Shown in pieces: positions 1 to 8,102 of a stretch of DNA of 64,000 bases (positions are counted from its first letter, which is position 1; the number at the start of each line of letters is the position of its first letter). The DNA lies in assembly GCA_008933615.1 (NCBI GenBank), contig WBUR01000005.1, positions 1 to 64,000 of the forward strand, given 5' to 3'. Both the position numbers and the translations under genes were made by a program. Below the pieces are notes generated by a model. It had not been told where the DNA came from. It saw nothing but the letters and a program-made list of their open reading frames with translations, and made no database searches. This DNA comes from a bacterium. Its GTDB lineage: Bacteria; CLD3; SB21.

Positions 1-1
1 G

Positions 2-529
2 CGCACTAAGGTCGATCATTACGGTAACGATCCAACTGAATGGAAAGCATTTTTGCCTCCACACAATGAAGAAATTTACAAAATCAGTATTTCTACGATT
101 CTCAACGAACCCTTTACACCATCATGAGTACCTCCAGATGGTATTATTGATCATATTCAAGCTGCGGAACAAAAAAAACAGATCACAGTTGTTGTCATTG
201 ACCCATGGATGCTAAAAGGCGTTACCAATCAAAATGTTCTAAACCATCTTGACAAAACCAACTATAACGGATGTCTTATATTCCTTGTATGGAACTCTGA
301 AGACGAAGAGACTATCAAAGACAGACTGATTCTCGAATCCTTGGTTCGTAAAGCCTTTCCTCTGAGATGTGTAGCTGAAGATGATGGTGATGTGACTATC
401 TATTTTCAAAGTAATATTGTCGGGGCGCAACAATTCCAATCAAAATTACTAGAATCGTTATACAAGGTTAAAAACAGAATTTACAAAACCCTTGAAACAG
501 AGAAATTGTCTAGTCTACCCCAGCTTTAG
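2..529 (+). pseudogene. FxsC-like TIR-associated protein, 3' part, in-frame stop
   Basis: The reading frame enters from the left edge and ends at 529. It resembles the C-terminal half of the FxsC-type TIR-like proteins: an HYGNDPTEWKAF-type motif near the left edge, then VVVIDPW and a VWNSEDEETIKDR-like acidic motif about 90 residues later. The frame is interrupted by TGA at 125-127, between the two conserved halves. The next ATG (209) has no ribosome binding site and lies inside the conserved core, so independent translation of 209-529 (106 residues) is unlikely but possible. Known: FxsC proteins carry an N-terminal TIR-like domain and are often encoded beside KGGVGR-motif ATPases, as here. 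It is either a nonsense-mutated gene, a sequencing error (TGA for CGA) or a readthrough case. TGA acts as a normal stop elsewhere in the window, so genome-wide recoding is excluded. Confidence 0.65.
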
Positions 530-539
530 GTGGTGAGTT

Positions 540-3080
540 ATGCCAAACCGAGATGGTAAAATAATTACTTTCTACTCTTATAAAGGTGGAACTGGCCGCT
601 CAATGACAACAGCCAATATTGCTTGGATCATGGCATCGGTCGGTAAAAAGGTACTTGTGATTGACTGGGATTTAGAAGCACCTGGACTTAATCGTTATTT
701 CTATCCGTTTTTGTTGGATCCTAAATTAACTTCGAAGCGCGGGCTTATTGATCTTATTTGGAATTACAGTGACAGCTTCGCTGGAGCCGACGGAATCAGA
801 AAACGAGGAAAAATACAAGATGAGTTATGCAATTTTCAGAATGAGGCCGTAACTCTTCAATGGGAGTTTCAAAATGACGGGCAGGTGGATTTTCTTTGTC
901 CAGGAGCCCAGAATGAGGCATACGGCTCACGTGTCAACTCATTCGACTGGAAGACTTTTTATGAAAACTTGTCTGGGTGGTCATTCCTTGAAAAAGTACG
1001 GAAAACTCTAAAATATGAGTACGACTACGTCTTGATAGATAGCCGAACCGGTGTAAGCGACACTTCCGGTATTTGTACAGTTCAGATGCCAGACATTTTG
1101 GTTGTTTTCGCAACACTAAACAACCAGAGTATTGACGGCTGTCGACAAGTAGCGCTTTCTGTTTCTGGACAACGTAAAAAGTCAAACAGGCCCGTGACAA
1201 TTTGGCCAGTATTAACACGAATAGACAATTCAGAGAGCAAAATTCTAGAAATGAGAAAAACGTATGCACAGGAAATGCTCGGCGAATTTATTACTGATCA
1301 CGATAAAGAAGCTTACTGGAGTCAAACTCAGATACCTTATAAAGCATATTACTCATATTTTGAAACGCTTGCCGTTTTCAAGGAAGATCAAAACGATTCC
1401 TTATCTCCACTAAGATCGATGGTTTCACTAACTGGTTATATTACGGCGCATCGAGTTAAAGCACTTATCGTTCCAGGCAATCGTGATGAAACGGTGCGAA
1501 ATTTCGAAACAGCGGAAGGAGCTAAACAATTTATTTCTCATGGAATCATAGATGTCCCTTTTTACCGTCGTTTCTGGTGGACGATATTACCTGTGGTGTT
1601 TTTTTTCGTCGGTTATTTCTTGTACGACAACAGAACTAGAGATTTTGAATCATATTCGAGAATTACTAGGTACACTACGGCAGATGAAGTTGTCATTAAG
1701 ATACCGGTCAACGAGGAAATCTACTTTGGAATACTTGACGCTCAAATAATTTTTCCAGATTCAAAGACTGGTTTTATTTCAACCTCAATACATATTGATA
1801 AATTTGATGAACCTGTAGAGAAGACCCTATACCTTTTTGGATCATTTCCTTCACAAAAATTTGAATCAAAAATACTCCTTTTTTCTTCCCAAAACACTTT
1901 AAGTCTTACCACGGAACAACCGGGTTTCGAGATTAAAATGCCAATTCTAGACGATATTGTTCAGATTGATTTAAAGAACCAAGAAAAATTAAAATTAAAA
2001 ACATTCACACGCACAGACTCTCTTGTAATTATCAATTATGAAGGTTCTTTCGAAAGACAGTCGCCCAACCATTGGTCATTAGATTTAATTTCGTCCCGAA
2101 ACGATACGACTTCCGTTCCATTGGAAGTTGTTTATGCCCCAGTTGTTAATTCCCTGAAACTATTTGTTGGTCACCAGGGACATATTCAACATGTCGAATT
2201 CTCGCCAGATGGACTCAAGATTGCCTCAGCCGGTGCCGACAAGACAATTCGATTATGGACATTAGATGGAAAACTCTATCAGACTTTACTCGGGCACGAG
2301 AATGGCGTGTCTTGTGTGAAATTTCTCTCTACAACAACATTAGTCTCAAGTGGATGGGATTGGAGTATATATAGGTGGAGCATTAATAGTTCGAGTCCCT
2401 TGTTAAAACCTCTAACCATCCATTCCGCAGGAATTACATCAATCGGAATCAGCGGCAACTCGGTTATTTCATCAAGCTATGATCGGACAATTCGAATTAC
2501 AGAATTGAATACACAGCAAAGCGTCGTACTTTCGAGACCAAACTCATGGCCTCAAGCTGTTGCGACCACATCAGAGTATATTGCAGCAGGAGGGCGAGAT
2601 CAAACCGTTACTGTGTGGCACCGCGATAATAGTTCAGAAGTTGCAAAATGGACTCTAGGATCAACTATTTGGTGTCTAGCATTTTCACCTGATGGCAAAA
2701 TATTGGCCGCCGGGACCGCAGCTAACTCTATCGTCTTAGTTGAAGTGACATCTGGTGAAATAATTCGAACAATGAGCGTAGAAGGCGGTTCTGTGTGGAG
2801 CATTGCTTTTTCACCCTCCGGGCTTTTCATGGTATCAGGAGGAACTGATTCCTCATTGATTATCTGGGAGGTTGATTCTGGAGAACGGGTTAAAGTAATC
2901 AAGCAAGCCCACTCTGATTATATATCGGGGGTCGCCTGGTCAAATCGCAACGATTTCATCGTTTCATGTAGTTTTGATGGCACCATTAAATTGTGGCCTC
3001 AACTCTTGACAGGATTTGAAACGAAAATAGATGTAAAAAATAACAGCAATGCAGGAAAAAAAGGGGTAATCAAGAAATAA
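540..3080 (+). CDS. KGGTGR-motif P-loop ATPase fused to TM segment and WD40 propeller
   Basis: An 846-residue protein in three parts. Residues 1-300 are a MinD/ParA/SIMIBI-type ATPase: the deviant Walker A is K15-GGTGR-S21 (second lysine replaced by arginine), followed by VLVIDWDLEAPG and by YDYVLIDSRTG near residue 165. A single hydrophobic segment (WWTILPVVFFFVGYFL, about 344-360) follows, then a beta-rich stretch. From about 545 to the end there are about seven WD40 blades with typical SPDG...IRLW signatures. A GGTGAG-like ribosome binding site precedes the start 10 bases after the FxsC-like frame. Known: KGGVGR-variant ATPases partner with FxsC-like proteins, and WD40 propellers act as sensor or scaffold modules in NTP-dependent conflict systems. 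Inferred: a membrane-anchored regulator or sensor for the downstream effectors. Whether R20 permits ATP hydrolysis cannot be read from sequence. Confidence 0.85.
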   Translation: MPNRDGKIITFYSYKGGTGRSMTTANIAWIMASVGKKVLVIDWDLEAPGLNRYFYPFLLDPKLTSKRGLIDLIWNYSDSFAGADGIRKRGKIQDELCNFQNEAVTLQWEFQNDGQVDFLCPGAQNEAYGSRVNSFDWKTFYENLSGWSFLEKVRKTLKYEYDYVLIDSRTGVSDTSGICTVQMPDILVVFATLNNQSIDGCRQVALSVSGQRKKSNRPVTIWPVLTRIDNSESKILEMRKTYAQEMLGEFITDHDKEAYWSQTQIPYKAYYSYFETLAVFKEDQNDSLSPLRSMVSLTGYITAHRVKALIVPGNRDETVRNFETAEGAKQFISHGIIDVPFYRRFWWTILPVVFFFVGYFLYDNRTRDFESYSRITRYTTADEVVIKIPVNEEIYFGILDAQIIFPDSKTGFISTSIHIDKFDEPVEKTLYLFGSFPSQKFESKILLFSSQNTLSLTTEQPGFEIKMPILDDIVQIDLKNQEKLKLKTFTRTDSLVIINYEGSFERQSPNHWSLDLISSRNDTTSVPLEVVYAPVVNSLKLFVGHQGHIQHVEFSPDGLKIASAGADKTIRLWTLDGKLYQTLLGHENGVSCVKFLSTTTLVSSGWDWSIYRWSINSSSPLLKPLTIHSAGITSIGISGNSVISSSYDRTIRITELNTQQSVVLSRPNSWPQAVATTSEYIAAGGRDQTVTVWHRDNSSEVAKWTLGSTIWCLAFSPDGKILAAGTAANSIVLVEVTSGEIIRTMSVEGGSVWSIAFSPSGLFMVSGGTDSSLIIWEVDSGERVKVIKQAHSDYISGVAWSNRNDFIVSCSFDGTIKLWPQLLTGFETKIDVKNNSNAGKKGVIKK

Positions 3081-3100
3081 CTCAAGATAAAAGGAAAAAT

Positions 3101-3562
3101 ATGGATAAAGAACAATTCTCAAAATTTATTGAAGAGCGCTACAATAAAGAAACAAATTGGTATGATCATAAAGCCCAAAAATACAAGACCTACTATACTC
3201 GCTTTCAATTTTCAGTCATCATACTATCGACCTTGACTCCAGTCATCATAAGCCAAGAATCAAACATGAGTAGGTCGGGAGAATTCGATTATTGGAAATT
3301 GGTGGCCATCTCTCTTTCAACGGCTGTAGCAATTATCACGACACTTCTCAAAACCTTCAAGTTTCATGAAACCTGGATCAATTATAGAACAACATGCGAA
3401 ACCCTCAGGAAAGAAATTCATCTGTATAACGCAAGTGTTGGGGAATACGGGAGAACAGCTGAGAAGGAAAAACTGTTCGTTGAAAGAGTGGAGAGCCTTA
3501 TCTCAAGAGAAAACACCCTCTGGCTGTCCATATCACGGACAGAGAAGGAAAACAAGAATTGA
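3101..3562 (+). CDS. SLATT/DUF4231 two-TM protein, putative pore-forming effector
   Basis: A 153-residue protein with an N-terminal amphipathic helix, two membrane helices (about 36-52 and 69-87) and a C-terminal helical tail (HETWINYRTTCETLRKE). This is the layout of DUF4231 / SLATT proteins (SMODS and SLOG associating two-TM effectors). Known: SLATT proteins are predicted membrane-perforating effectors in nucleotide-signal-dependent conflict systems. The ribosome binding site AAGGA precedes the ATG, and the gene begins 20 bases after the ATPase-WD40 gene, suggesting one transcript. Its neighbours are TIR-like genes, which fits a two-part effector set (membrane disruption plus nucleotide degradation). 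Function is inferred from family only. Confidence 0.8.
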   Translation: MDKEQFSKFIEERYNKETNWYDHKAQKYKTYYTRFQFSVIILSTLTPVIISQESNMSRSGEFDYWKLVAISLSTAVAIITTLLKTFKFHETWINYRTTCETLRKEIHLYNASVGEYGRTAEKEKLFVERVESLISRENTLWLSISRTEKENKN

Positions 3563-3579
3563 AAGGAGAAACCGTGTCA

Positions 3580-3948
3580 ATGAGTGTGTTTGTATCTTTC
3601 AATTATAGCGATAAAGAGATGGTGGGAAATCTAAAAGGACTTGGAATCAGTGAGTTGAGTATCAAATGGCACTATATTGAAACAGACTTGAGTAACAGCG
3701 GAGAAAATGCTATCGATAATGAAATCAGAAGTCAAATCAGACAATGCTCTGTAGCTTTATTTCTCGTTGGTGATAATGCCCACAATAGCCCCTGGATTAA
3801 AAGAGAGGCAAAGTTAGCAGAGTCTTTAGCTGTTAAGCGGATCGTGGTTCGGCATCCTGGGACGACGGGAGCGCCACCTCCAGAATTATCAAGTATAAGA
3901 CCTATCAATTGGGATCGCGAAGAGATTATGAAATCATTAGGTCTGTAG
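3580..3948 (+). CDS. TIR-like (DUF1863/ThsB-like) protein
   Basis: A 122-residue single-domain protein: MSVFVSFNYSDKE as strand A, then IRQCSVALFLVGDNA and a WxxxE helix motif (W72...E76) typical of TIR/MTH538-like flavodoxin-fold domains (DUF1863). Known: such domains include Thoeris ThsB, which makes a cyclic ADP-ribose signal from NAD, and NAD-degrading TIRs. The start is ambiguous: AAAGGAG at 3562-3568 lies 11 bases from the ATG at 3580 and 5 bases from a GTG at 3574. The ATG gives a protein that begins directly at the TIR strand and is preferred. The SLATT gene stops 17 bases upstream, and a second TIR gene starts 2 bases downstream. Activity (NADase, cyclase or scaffold) is unknown. Confidence 0.8.
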   Translation: MSVFVSFNYSDKEMVGNLKGLGISELSIKWHYIETDLSNSGENAIDNEIRSQIRQCSVALFLVGDNAHNSPWIKREAKLAESLAVKRIVVRHPGTTGAPPPELSSIRPINWDREEIMKSLGL

Positions 3949-3950
3949 TA

Positions 3951-4529
3951 ATGTTCCGCTTTAAGAGATCAGATACAACCGTCGAATCTATTGAAAACAC
4001 CTATGGAATAGAGTTAAATGCACGCGCTGATATGCGACTTGCGAACCTGCTCCTTGAACGGGGTTTTGATTCTTTATCGCAGTTGCTCAGAGCATATCAT
4101 GGTCAACTTTCTAATCCATCGCGGACGCGTAAACTATTTCTCAGTTTCCACGCTGAAGACCGAATTCAAGTTACAGGATTCCGTCTCATGGCCCATAACA
4201 AATACGTCAACTTTGATTTTTATGATAATAGTGTAAGGGAAGCAATAAACAGCGACACCGCATCATATATAAAAATGGTTATTAGAGAAAAAATTCGAAA
4301 GGCTTCCATCTTAGTTTGTCTTATCGGGAATGGTACAGCATGGCGAGATTGGGTGGATTGGGAGATTAACACCGCTTATCTAATGCATAAGGGTGTTTGT
4401 GGAATTCGCCTCAAGGGATCTCGCGGTCGCGTTCCTCAAATTTTGCGTGAGCATAATGCGCCGATAGCACAATGGAACTTAGACAACATCACCGCTGTAA
4501 TTGAAAGAGCAGCAGCAAGAAGAAGCTGA
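3951..4529 (+). CDS. TIR-like (ThsB-type DUF1863) protein with N-terminal extension
   Basis: A 192-residue protein. Residues 1-58 are a short helical extension (VESIENTYGIELNARADMRL). Residues 60-165 are a ThsB-like TIR domain: KLFLSFHAEDRIQ, then IRKASILVCLIGNGTAW and WVDWEI with the WxxxE pair W134/E138. It is closer to Thoeris ThsB than its upstream neighbour is. The start is ATG 3951, two bases after the preceding stop, with AGG about 8 bases upstream; longer in-frame starts would run into the upstream gene. Known: ThsB TIRs produce a signal nucleotide that activates ThsA. No ThsA-like SIR2-SLOG protein is visible here, so if a signal is made its receptor must be another gene of the island (candidates: SLATT or the Nudix fusion). 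This last point is inference. Confidence 0.85.
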   Translation: MFRFKRSDTTVESIENTYGIELNARADMRLANLLLERGFDSLSQLLRAYHGQLSNPSRTRKLFLSFHAEDRIQVTGFRLMAHNKYVNFDFYDNSVREAINSDTASYIKMVIREKIRKASILVCLIGNGTAWRDWVDWEINTAYLMHKGVCGIRLKGSRGRVPQILREHNAPIAQWNLDNITAVIERAAARRS

Positions 4530-4602
4530 TTATTTTTTTAATATGGAAAAATGATACCAGCAGTAAGGAACTTCTACACTTAAATAATTAGGAGGAACTA
4601 CA

Positions 4603-5220
4603 ATGGTCAATCCAATTCTTTGGTGGTCAGCTATCGGATTTAGCATTTTAATCCTGACTAGCTCTTGGTTTTTGGTGAAACGTACTAATATCATCAAAGA
4701 CATGAGCTCTGCCAAAATAAGGCCATACAGTTTTAGCCGTGTCCAATTGCTATGGTGGACATTGATCGTTTTCATTACCTACATCTTTATATACGCACAT
4801 ATAGAGGAATTTAATCTTCTGAATTATTCAGTTCTCATCTTATTAGGCATTAGCACTTCCACAACTGCTTTTGCGAGATTAGTTGATGCTAACGAGGGAG
4901 CTTTCAAAACGCCCTCAGACAAAGATGAAAACAAAACAGGCGAAAGCGAACCAAGCAAGACCTATGCCAACCCACATATCGATAGACACCGCCATCAAGA
5001 TGAAGCTTCAGGTGGTTTTTTCAGAGACATCTTGTCTGACACAGAAGGAATTAGTATTCACCGCTTACAAAACTTGATGTTCACGGCTATTTTCGGGATA
5101 CTTTTCATCTATCGAGTGGTCCAGGACGGTCGGATGCCTGAGTTCGGAGAGACCGAGCTTATTCTGATGGGAATTAGTTCTGGAACATATCTAAGTCTGA
5201 AAACTTCTGAGAATAAGTAG
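4603..5220 (+). CDS. Multi-TM protein with internal hairpin duplication
   Basis: A 205-residue membrane protein of unknown function. Hydrophobic segments are at about 7-25, 49-67, 74-93, 160-176 and 186-200. Two parts resemble each other: RVQLLWWTLIVFITY...VLILLGISTSTTA (48-90) and RLQNLMFTAIFGILF...LILMGISSGTYLS (157-199), which looks like an internal repeat. Between them is a polar loop rich in charged residues and histidine (HIDRHRHQDE). AGGAGG lies 7 bases before the ATG, the strongest ribosome binding site of the island. It stands between the TIR genes and a secreted protein, about 70 bases after the second TIR stop. It could be a channel or membrane anchor for the system. I do not recognise a named family. 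Confidence 0.75.
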   Translation: MVNPILWWSAIGFSILILTSSWFLVKRTNIIKDMSSAKIRPYSFSRVQLLWWTLIVFITYIFIYAHIEEFNLLNYSVLILLGISTSTTAFARLVDANEGAFKTPSDKDENKTGESEPSKTYANPHIDRHRHQDEASGGFFRDILSDTEGISIHRLQNLMFTAIFGILFIYRVVQDGRMPEFGETELILMGISSGTYLSLKTSENK

Positions 5221-5256
5221 TCCGTTCAACTCACTATTAAAACGAGGATAAAATTT

Positions 5257-6183
5257 ATGAGATATGTACTCCAATTTCTCTTTTTCATTCTTATTAATTC
5301 TCTCAATCAAGAAACATTCGCTCAAAAAATATTTTCTGTTCCATACGATTTTCTTGAAAAATGCACCAAGGGAATCACAATTCGATTGGACAACGTTAAG
5401 ATAACGGGAAATTCTAATGTTCATGCACTTGAAGATGACTGTGAAATGCACTTTGGAGCGACGTGTGATGACTACAATGGAGATCCGCGAGGTTTGGTCC
5501 TAGAACCTATGAATTTGTGCGATATGCCATATTTCAATAAAGAAGAACAAAGCAATGCCGATTGGAATCAATTTGCCAAACAATTGAAAAATAGGAAAGT
5601 TTCTGTGGAAGGTGTTCCAAGGATTTGGCCAGAGCATTTAGCCGGAAAAGAAAGTCCATCAAACCCAAATCATGCTCTTGAAATTCATCCCGTGACAAAA
5701 ATCATTACCCCTCAAGAGACATTTGATTTCTCAGAATTCATATACATTCCCGGAGAATATGAGGGAGGTGTAAAAGAGGAATCAGCAAGAAAAATTATTA
5801 AAACTCTGTCAGTAATGGTAAGAAAAGAAGGAAACGAAGTAGAAATTGAATTTGAATCAAGCAGAATCGGCAATTTCACTACTCTTCAGCTACAGTTAGA
5901 AAAGAGTCTAATCAAAAAGGAAGCCGGCGGGCACTCCCTGAAGGGAAGTGTTAACTTTACTGGAGAATCGGTTGATGTGGACTGTGTAACCGTTGAGGGT
6001 AGTTTGGTTGACAAGAATTTAAATAAACTATTTGGAAAACGACGACAAAAGATCAAAAGAGAAGTTTTAGTGCTATTTAGCCTTAATCCATCAAGTCTGT
6101 TGGAGGCTGCTAATAGAAGCAATGGTCAACAAGTTACTGTAATTAATCCGCTACAGTTAATTATTTACGGTGTTTCCGAGTGA
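5257..6183 (+). CDS. Secreted or periplasmic protein of unknown function
   Basis: A 308-residue protein with a clear signal peptide (FLFFILINSL..., cleavage likely after TFAQ near residue 22). The mature part has a cysteine pair region (ALEDDCEMHFGATCDDY), a motif VEGVPRIWPEHL (about 126-137) followed by NPNHALEIHPVTKI, and a lysine-rich C-terminal half of probable beta structure. The EHL...NPNHALEIHP pattern suggests an OB-fold-like strand arrangement, but no enzyme family is recognised. The ribosome binding site is GAGG about 9 bases before the ATG; the gene starts 36 bases after the multi-TM gene. An exported protein inside an otherwise cytoplasmic/membrane conflict cassette is unusual. 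It may sense or act in the periplasm; this is speculation. Confidence 0.7.
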   Translation: MRYVLQFLFFILINSLNQETFAQKIFSVPYDFLEKCTKGITIRLDNVKITGNSNVHALEDDCEMHFGATCDDYNGDPRGLVLEPMNLCDMPYFNKEEQSNADWNQFAKQLKNRKVSVEGVPRIWPEHLAGKESPSNPNHALEIHPVTKIITPQETFDFSEFIYIPGEYEGGVKEESARKIIKTLSVMVRKEGNEVEIEFESSRIGNFTTLQLQLEKSLIKKEAGGHSLKGSVNFTGESVDVDCVTVEGSLVDKNLNKLFGKRRQKIKREVLVLFSLNPSSLLEAANRSNGQQVTVINPLQLIIYGVSE

Positions 6184-6205
6184 ACTTAAAATAGGAGCAA
6201 CTATC

Positions 6206-6409
6206 ATGGCACAAATTGGAGATCGTTTTAAAACTGGACAAACCTGCACCGATACAGGTGTGTATGCTTTTGATGGATATACCGATAACACAAATAGCCC
6301 TGCACCAACCAATGAAGAACGGGTTATTACATTGAGCCGAGGAGAAACCTTTCCTCCAATTAGGTCAGCAGCAAAAGCAGCGTGGTGGATGTTGAAAAGG
6401 ATAATTTAG
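6206..6409 (+). CDS. YjzC-like mini-protein
   Basis: A 67-residue protein: GDRFKTGQTCTDTGVYAFDGY, a short insert, then RVITLSRGETFPPIRSAAKAAWW. This matches the layout of YjzC-like small proteins (FKTGE...SGVY...GETFPP.RS..KAAYW), but the usual CxxC-type pair in the last hairpin is replaced by small residues (RSAAKAAW), so the zinc-binding form is lost. TAGGAG at about 6193 lies at good distance from this ATG; an earlier in-frame ATG at 6170 overlaps the upstream gene and lacks such a site. The role is unknown. Small beta-hairpin proteins of this kind are found next to stress and conflict genes; that link is inference. Confidence 0.7.
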   Translation: MAQIGDRFKTGQTCTDTGVYAFDGYTDNTNSPAPTNEERVITLSRGETFPPIRSAAKAAWWMLKRII

Positions 6410-6474
6410 TAGGTTGAAATACCACGCATCAAGAACAAGCATCATGTAGACGTAATGATGCAAGGAGATCAGTG

Positions 6475-7530
6475 ATGAAACGAATTGTGATTTGCTGTGA
6501 TGGTACTTGGAATTCGCCCGATGAAGAAAAAGACGGAGTTCCAATCACAACTAATGTCGTAAAACTAGCCCAAGCTGTTTTGCCACTTGATCCTACCGGC
6601 ATAGAACAGGTTATGTATTACGACCCAGGAGTTGGAACAAGCGGTAATTGGTTCAAGAAGTTATTTGACGGTGCTACCGGCACCGGTTTGTCTCGAAATA
6701 TTCTTGAAGCTTACTATTATTTAATTCTGAACTACCATAAAGACGATGAACTATTCTTTTTTGGTTTCAGCCGTGGCGCCTACACCGTGCGGAGCCTTGC
6801 CGGATTGATTCGCAACTGCGGTATATTACGCCCTGAATTTGCTGAAATGACAAACCGCGCATATGAATTATACCGTTCGGGAAGGAAATCAACGCACCCG
6901 AAGGAGAAGGAAGCGATCCTCTTTCGTCGGACCTATGCCGTCTCCGATATAACTCGAATCAAGTTTATTGGTGTTTGGGATACAGTAGGTTCTCTAGGTA
7001 ATCCACTGTTGTTAAATGGAATACTCAGTCGGCGCAATCGGTTTCACGATACGGAATTAAGTTCGACAATTGATAATGCGTATCAAGCTCTGGCAATTGA
7101 CGAAAAACGACGACACTTCAAGGCGGCGATGTGGCACAAACAAGCTCATTCTGATGGTCAAATACTTGAACAGGTTTGGTTTGTTGGCGTACACTCAAAT
7201 GTCGGCGGAGGGTATAAGTCAACTGGTTTATCGGATATTGCACTGGACTGGTTAGCACAAAAGGCAGCGAATTGTGGTCTACTATTAAACTCAATTTCTC
7301 TAAACAAGGATCCCCTGGAAGCCCCGAAAGAATCTCGCAAGAGTTTCTATCTCACAATCCCTTCTTTTTATCGCCCAATTAATAATTATGCTGACCAAAA
7401 CAAAGGAATAACCAACGAATCCCTTCACGAATCCGTTTTAGTTCGATATTCAAATGATCAAAAATATAGGCCAAAAAATTTGGAAGTCTATTTCATACAA
7501 TTTCCAGAAAAACGACCTAAAACCAAATGA
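6475..7530 (+). CDS. DUF2235 alpha/beta hydrolase (Tle1-like lipase family)
   Basis: A 351-residue protein of the DUF2235 family. It opens with RIVICCDGTWN, the family signature. The nucleophile elbow is GFSRGAY (S99), the acidic residue lies in GVWDTVGSLG (D169) and the histidine in VGVHSNVGGGY (H240), giving a complete Ser-Asp-His set. Known: DUF2235 includes the type VI secretion phospholipase effectors Tle1 and many stand-alone hydrolases in defence islands. The start is ATG 6475 with AAGGAG 7 bases upstream; the GTG just before it is less likely. No type VI genes are nearby, so a cytoplasmic membrane-lipid-attacking or ester-cleaving effector is the simplest reading. Substrate unknown. 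Confidence 0.85.
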   Translation: MKRIVICCDGTWNSPDEEKDGVPITTNVVKLAQAVLPLDPTGIEQVMYYDPGVGTSGNWFKKLFDGATGTGLSRNILEAYYYLILNYHKDDELFFFGFSRGAYTVRSLAGLIRNCGILRPEFAEMTNRAYELYRSGRKSTHPKEKEAILFRRTYAVSDITRIKFIGVWDTVGSLGNPLLLNGILSRRNRFHDTELSSTIDNAYQALAIDEKRRHFKAAMWHKQAHSDGQILEQVWFVGVHSNVGGGYKSTGLSDIALDWLAQKAANCGLLLNSISLNKDPLEAPKESRKSFYLTIPSFYRPINNYADQNKGITNESLHESVLVRYSNDQKYRPKNLEVYFIQFPEKRPKTK

Positions 7531-7627
7531 ATGACCTTATTGAAACATCAATAATTAAATCTTAAGAACATTTATTGAACCCGTTTTTTAACTGTGACAG
7601 ATTCAACCATTACATAAGAGGTAAATT

Positions 7628-8032
7628 ATGAGTCTAGACATTATCCTTAACACTATCTTCTCGGGAGTATCGGCATTGTCCTCTGTAATTCAAACTTGGA
7701 GTGAAGCACGAAATAGAAACGAGACACTTGGTCCAAACGAAGTCCGGAATAATTTCATAAAAATTAAGACGGAATCAATACAATCACACTATCAATTTAA
7801 CTTAGTTATTAATAGCAAAATATTGGACGTAATCAGAGGCAACGTAGAAAAGGCAACAGAAGACTTAATTAAATCACTGTCCGATCCAAATAACGATGAC
7901 ACTTCTAAAGACAAGGCAGTTGAAAGAGCAAAATACACAATTTGTAACGAGTTAAAGAGATTAAAAGACTTAAATAATGACGAGCTCCCAGACCAGTTTG
8001 ATGATGTCTGGAAGTCAAACAGATGTCTTTAG
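7628..8032 (+). CDS. Small helical protein, unknown
   Basis: A 134-residue protein with no recognised domain. The N-terminus (IILNTIFSGVSALSSVIQTW) is weakly hydrophobic/amphipathic. The remainder is polar and mostly helical, with an acidic-lysine-rich middle (SLSDPNNDDTSKDKAVERAK). AGAGG precedes the ATG at normal distance, which supports real translation. It lies 97 bases after the DUF2235 gene and about 70 bases before the Nudix fusion. The N-terminal helix could attach to a membrane or to a neighbour of the system. No function can be assigned. Confidence 0.6.
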   Translation: MSLDIILNTIFSGVSALSSVIQTWSEARNRNETLGPNEVRNNFIKIKTESIQSHYQFNLVINSKILDVIRGNVEKATEDLIKSLSDPNNDDTSKDKAVERAKYTICNELKRLKDLNNDELPDQFDDVWKSNRCL

Positions 8033-8102
8033 AATCGTATTCTCATAATTATTGAATATAGCAATATATTTTCCAATCGTTTTCATAAGTTTGGAGTCTT
8101 AT

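Noticed and set aside
125-127. TGA read as an amino acid (genetic code change)
   Set aside because: Many intact genes in the window end in TGA, so TGA is a normal stop here.
209-529. Independent 106-residue gene starting at ATG 209
   Set aside because: The ATG has no ribosome binding site and lies in the middle of a conserved domain continuous with the sequence upstream; treated as part of one broken gene.
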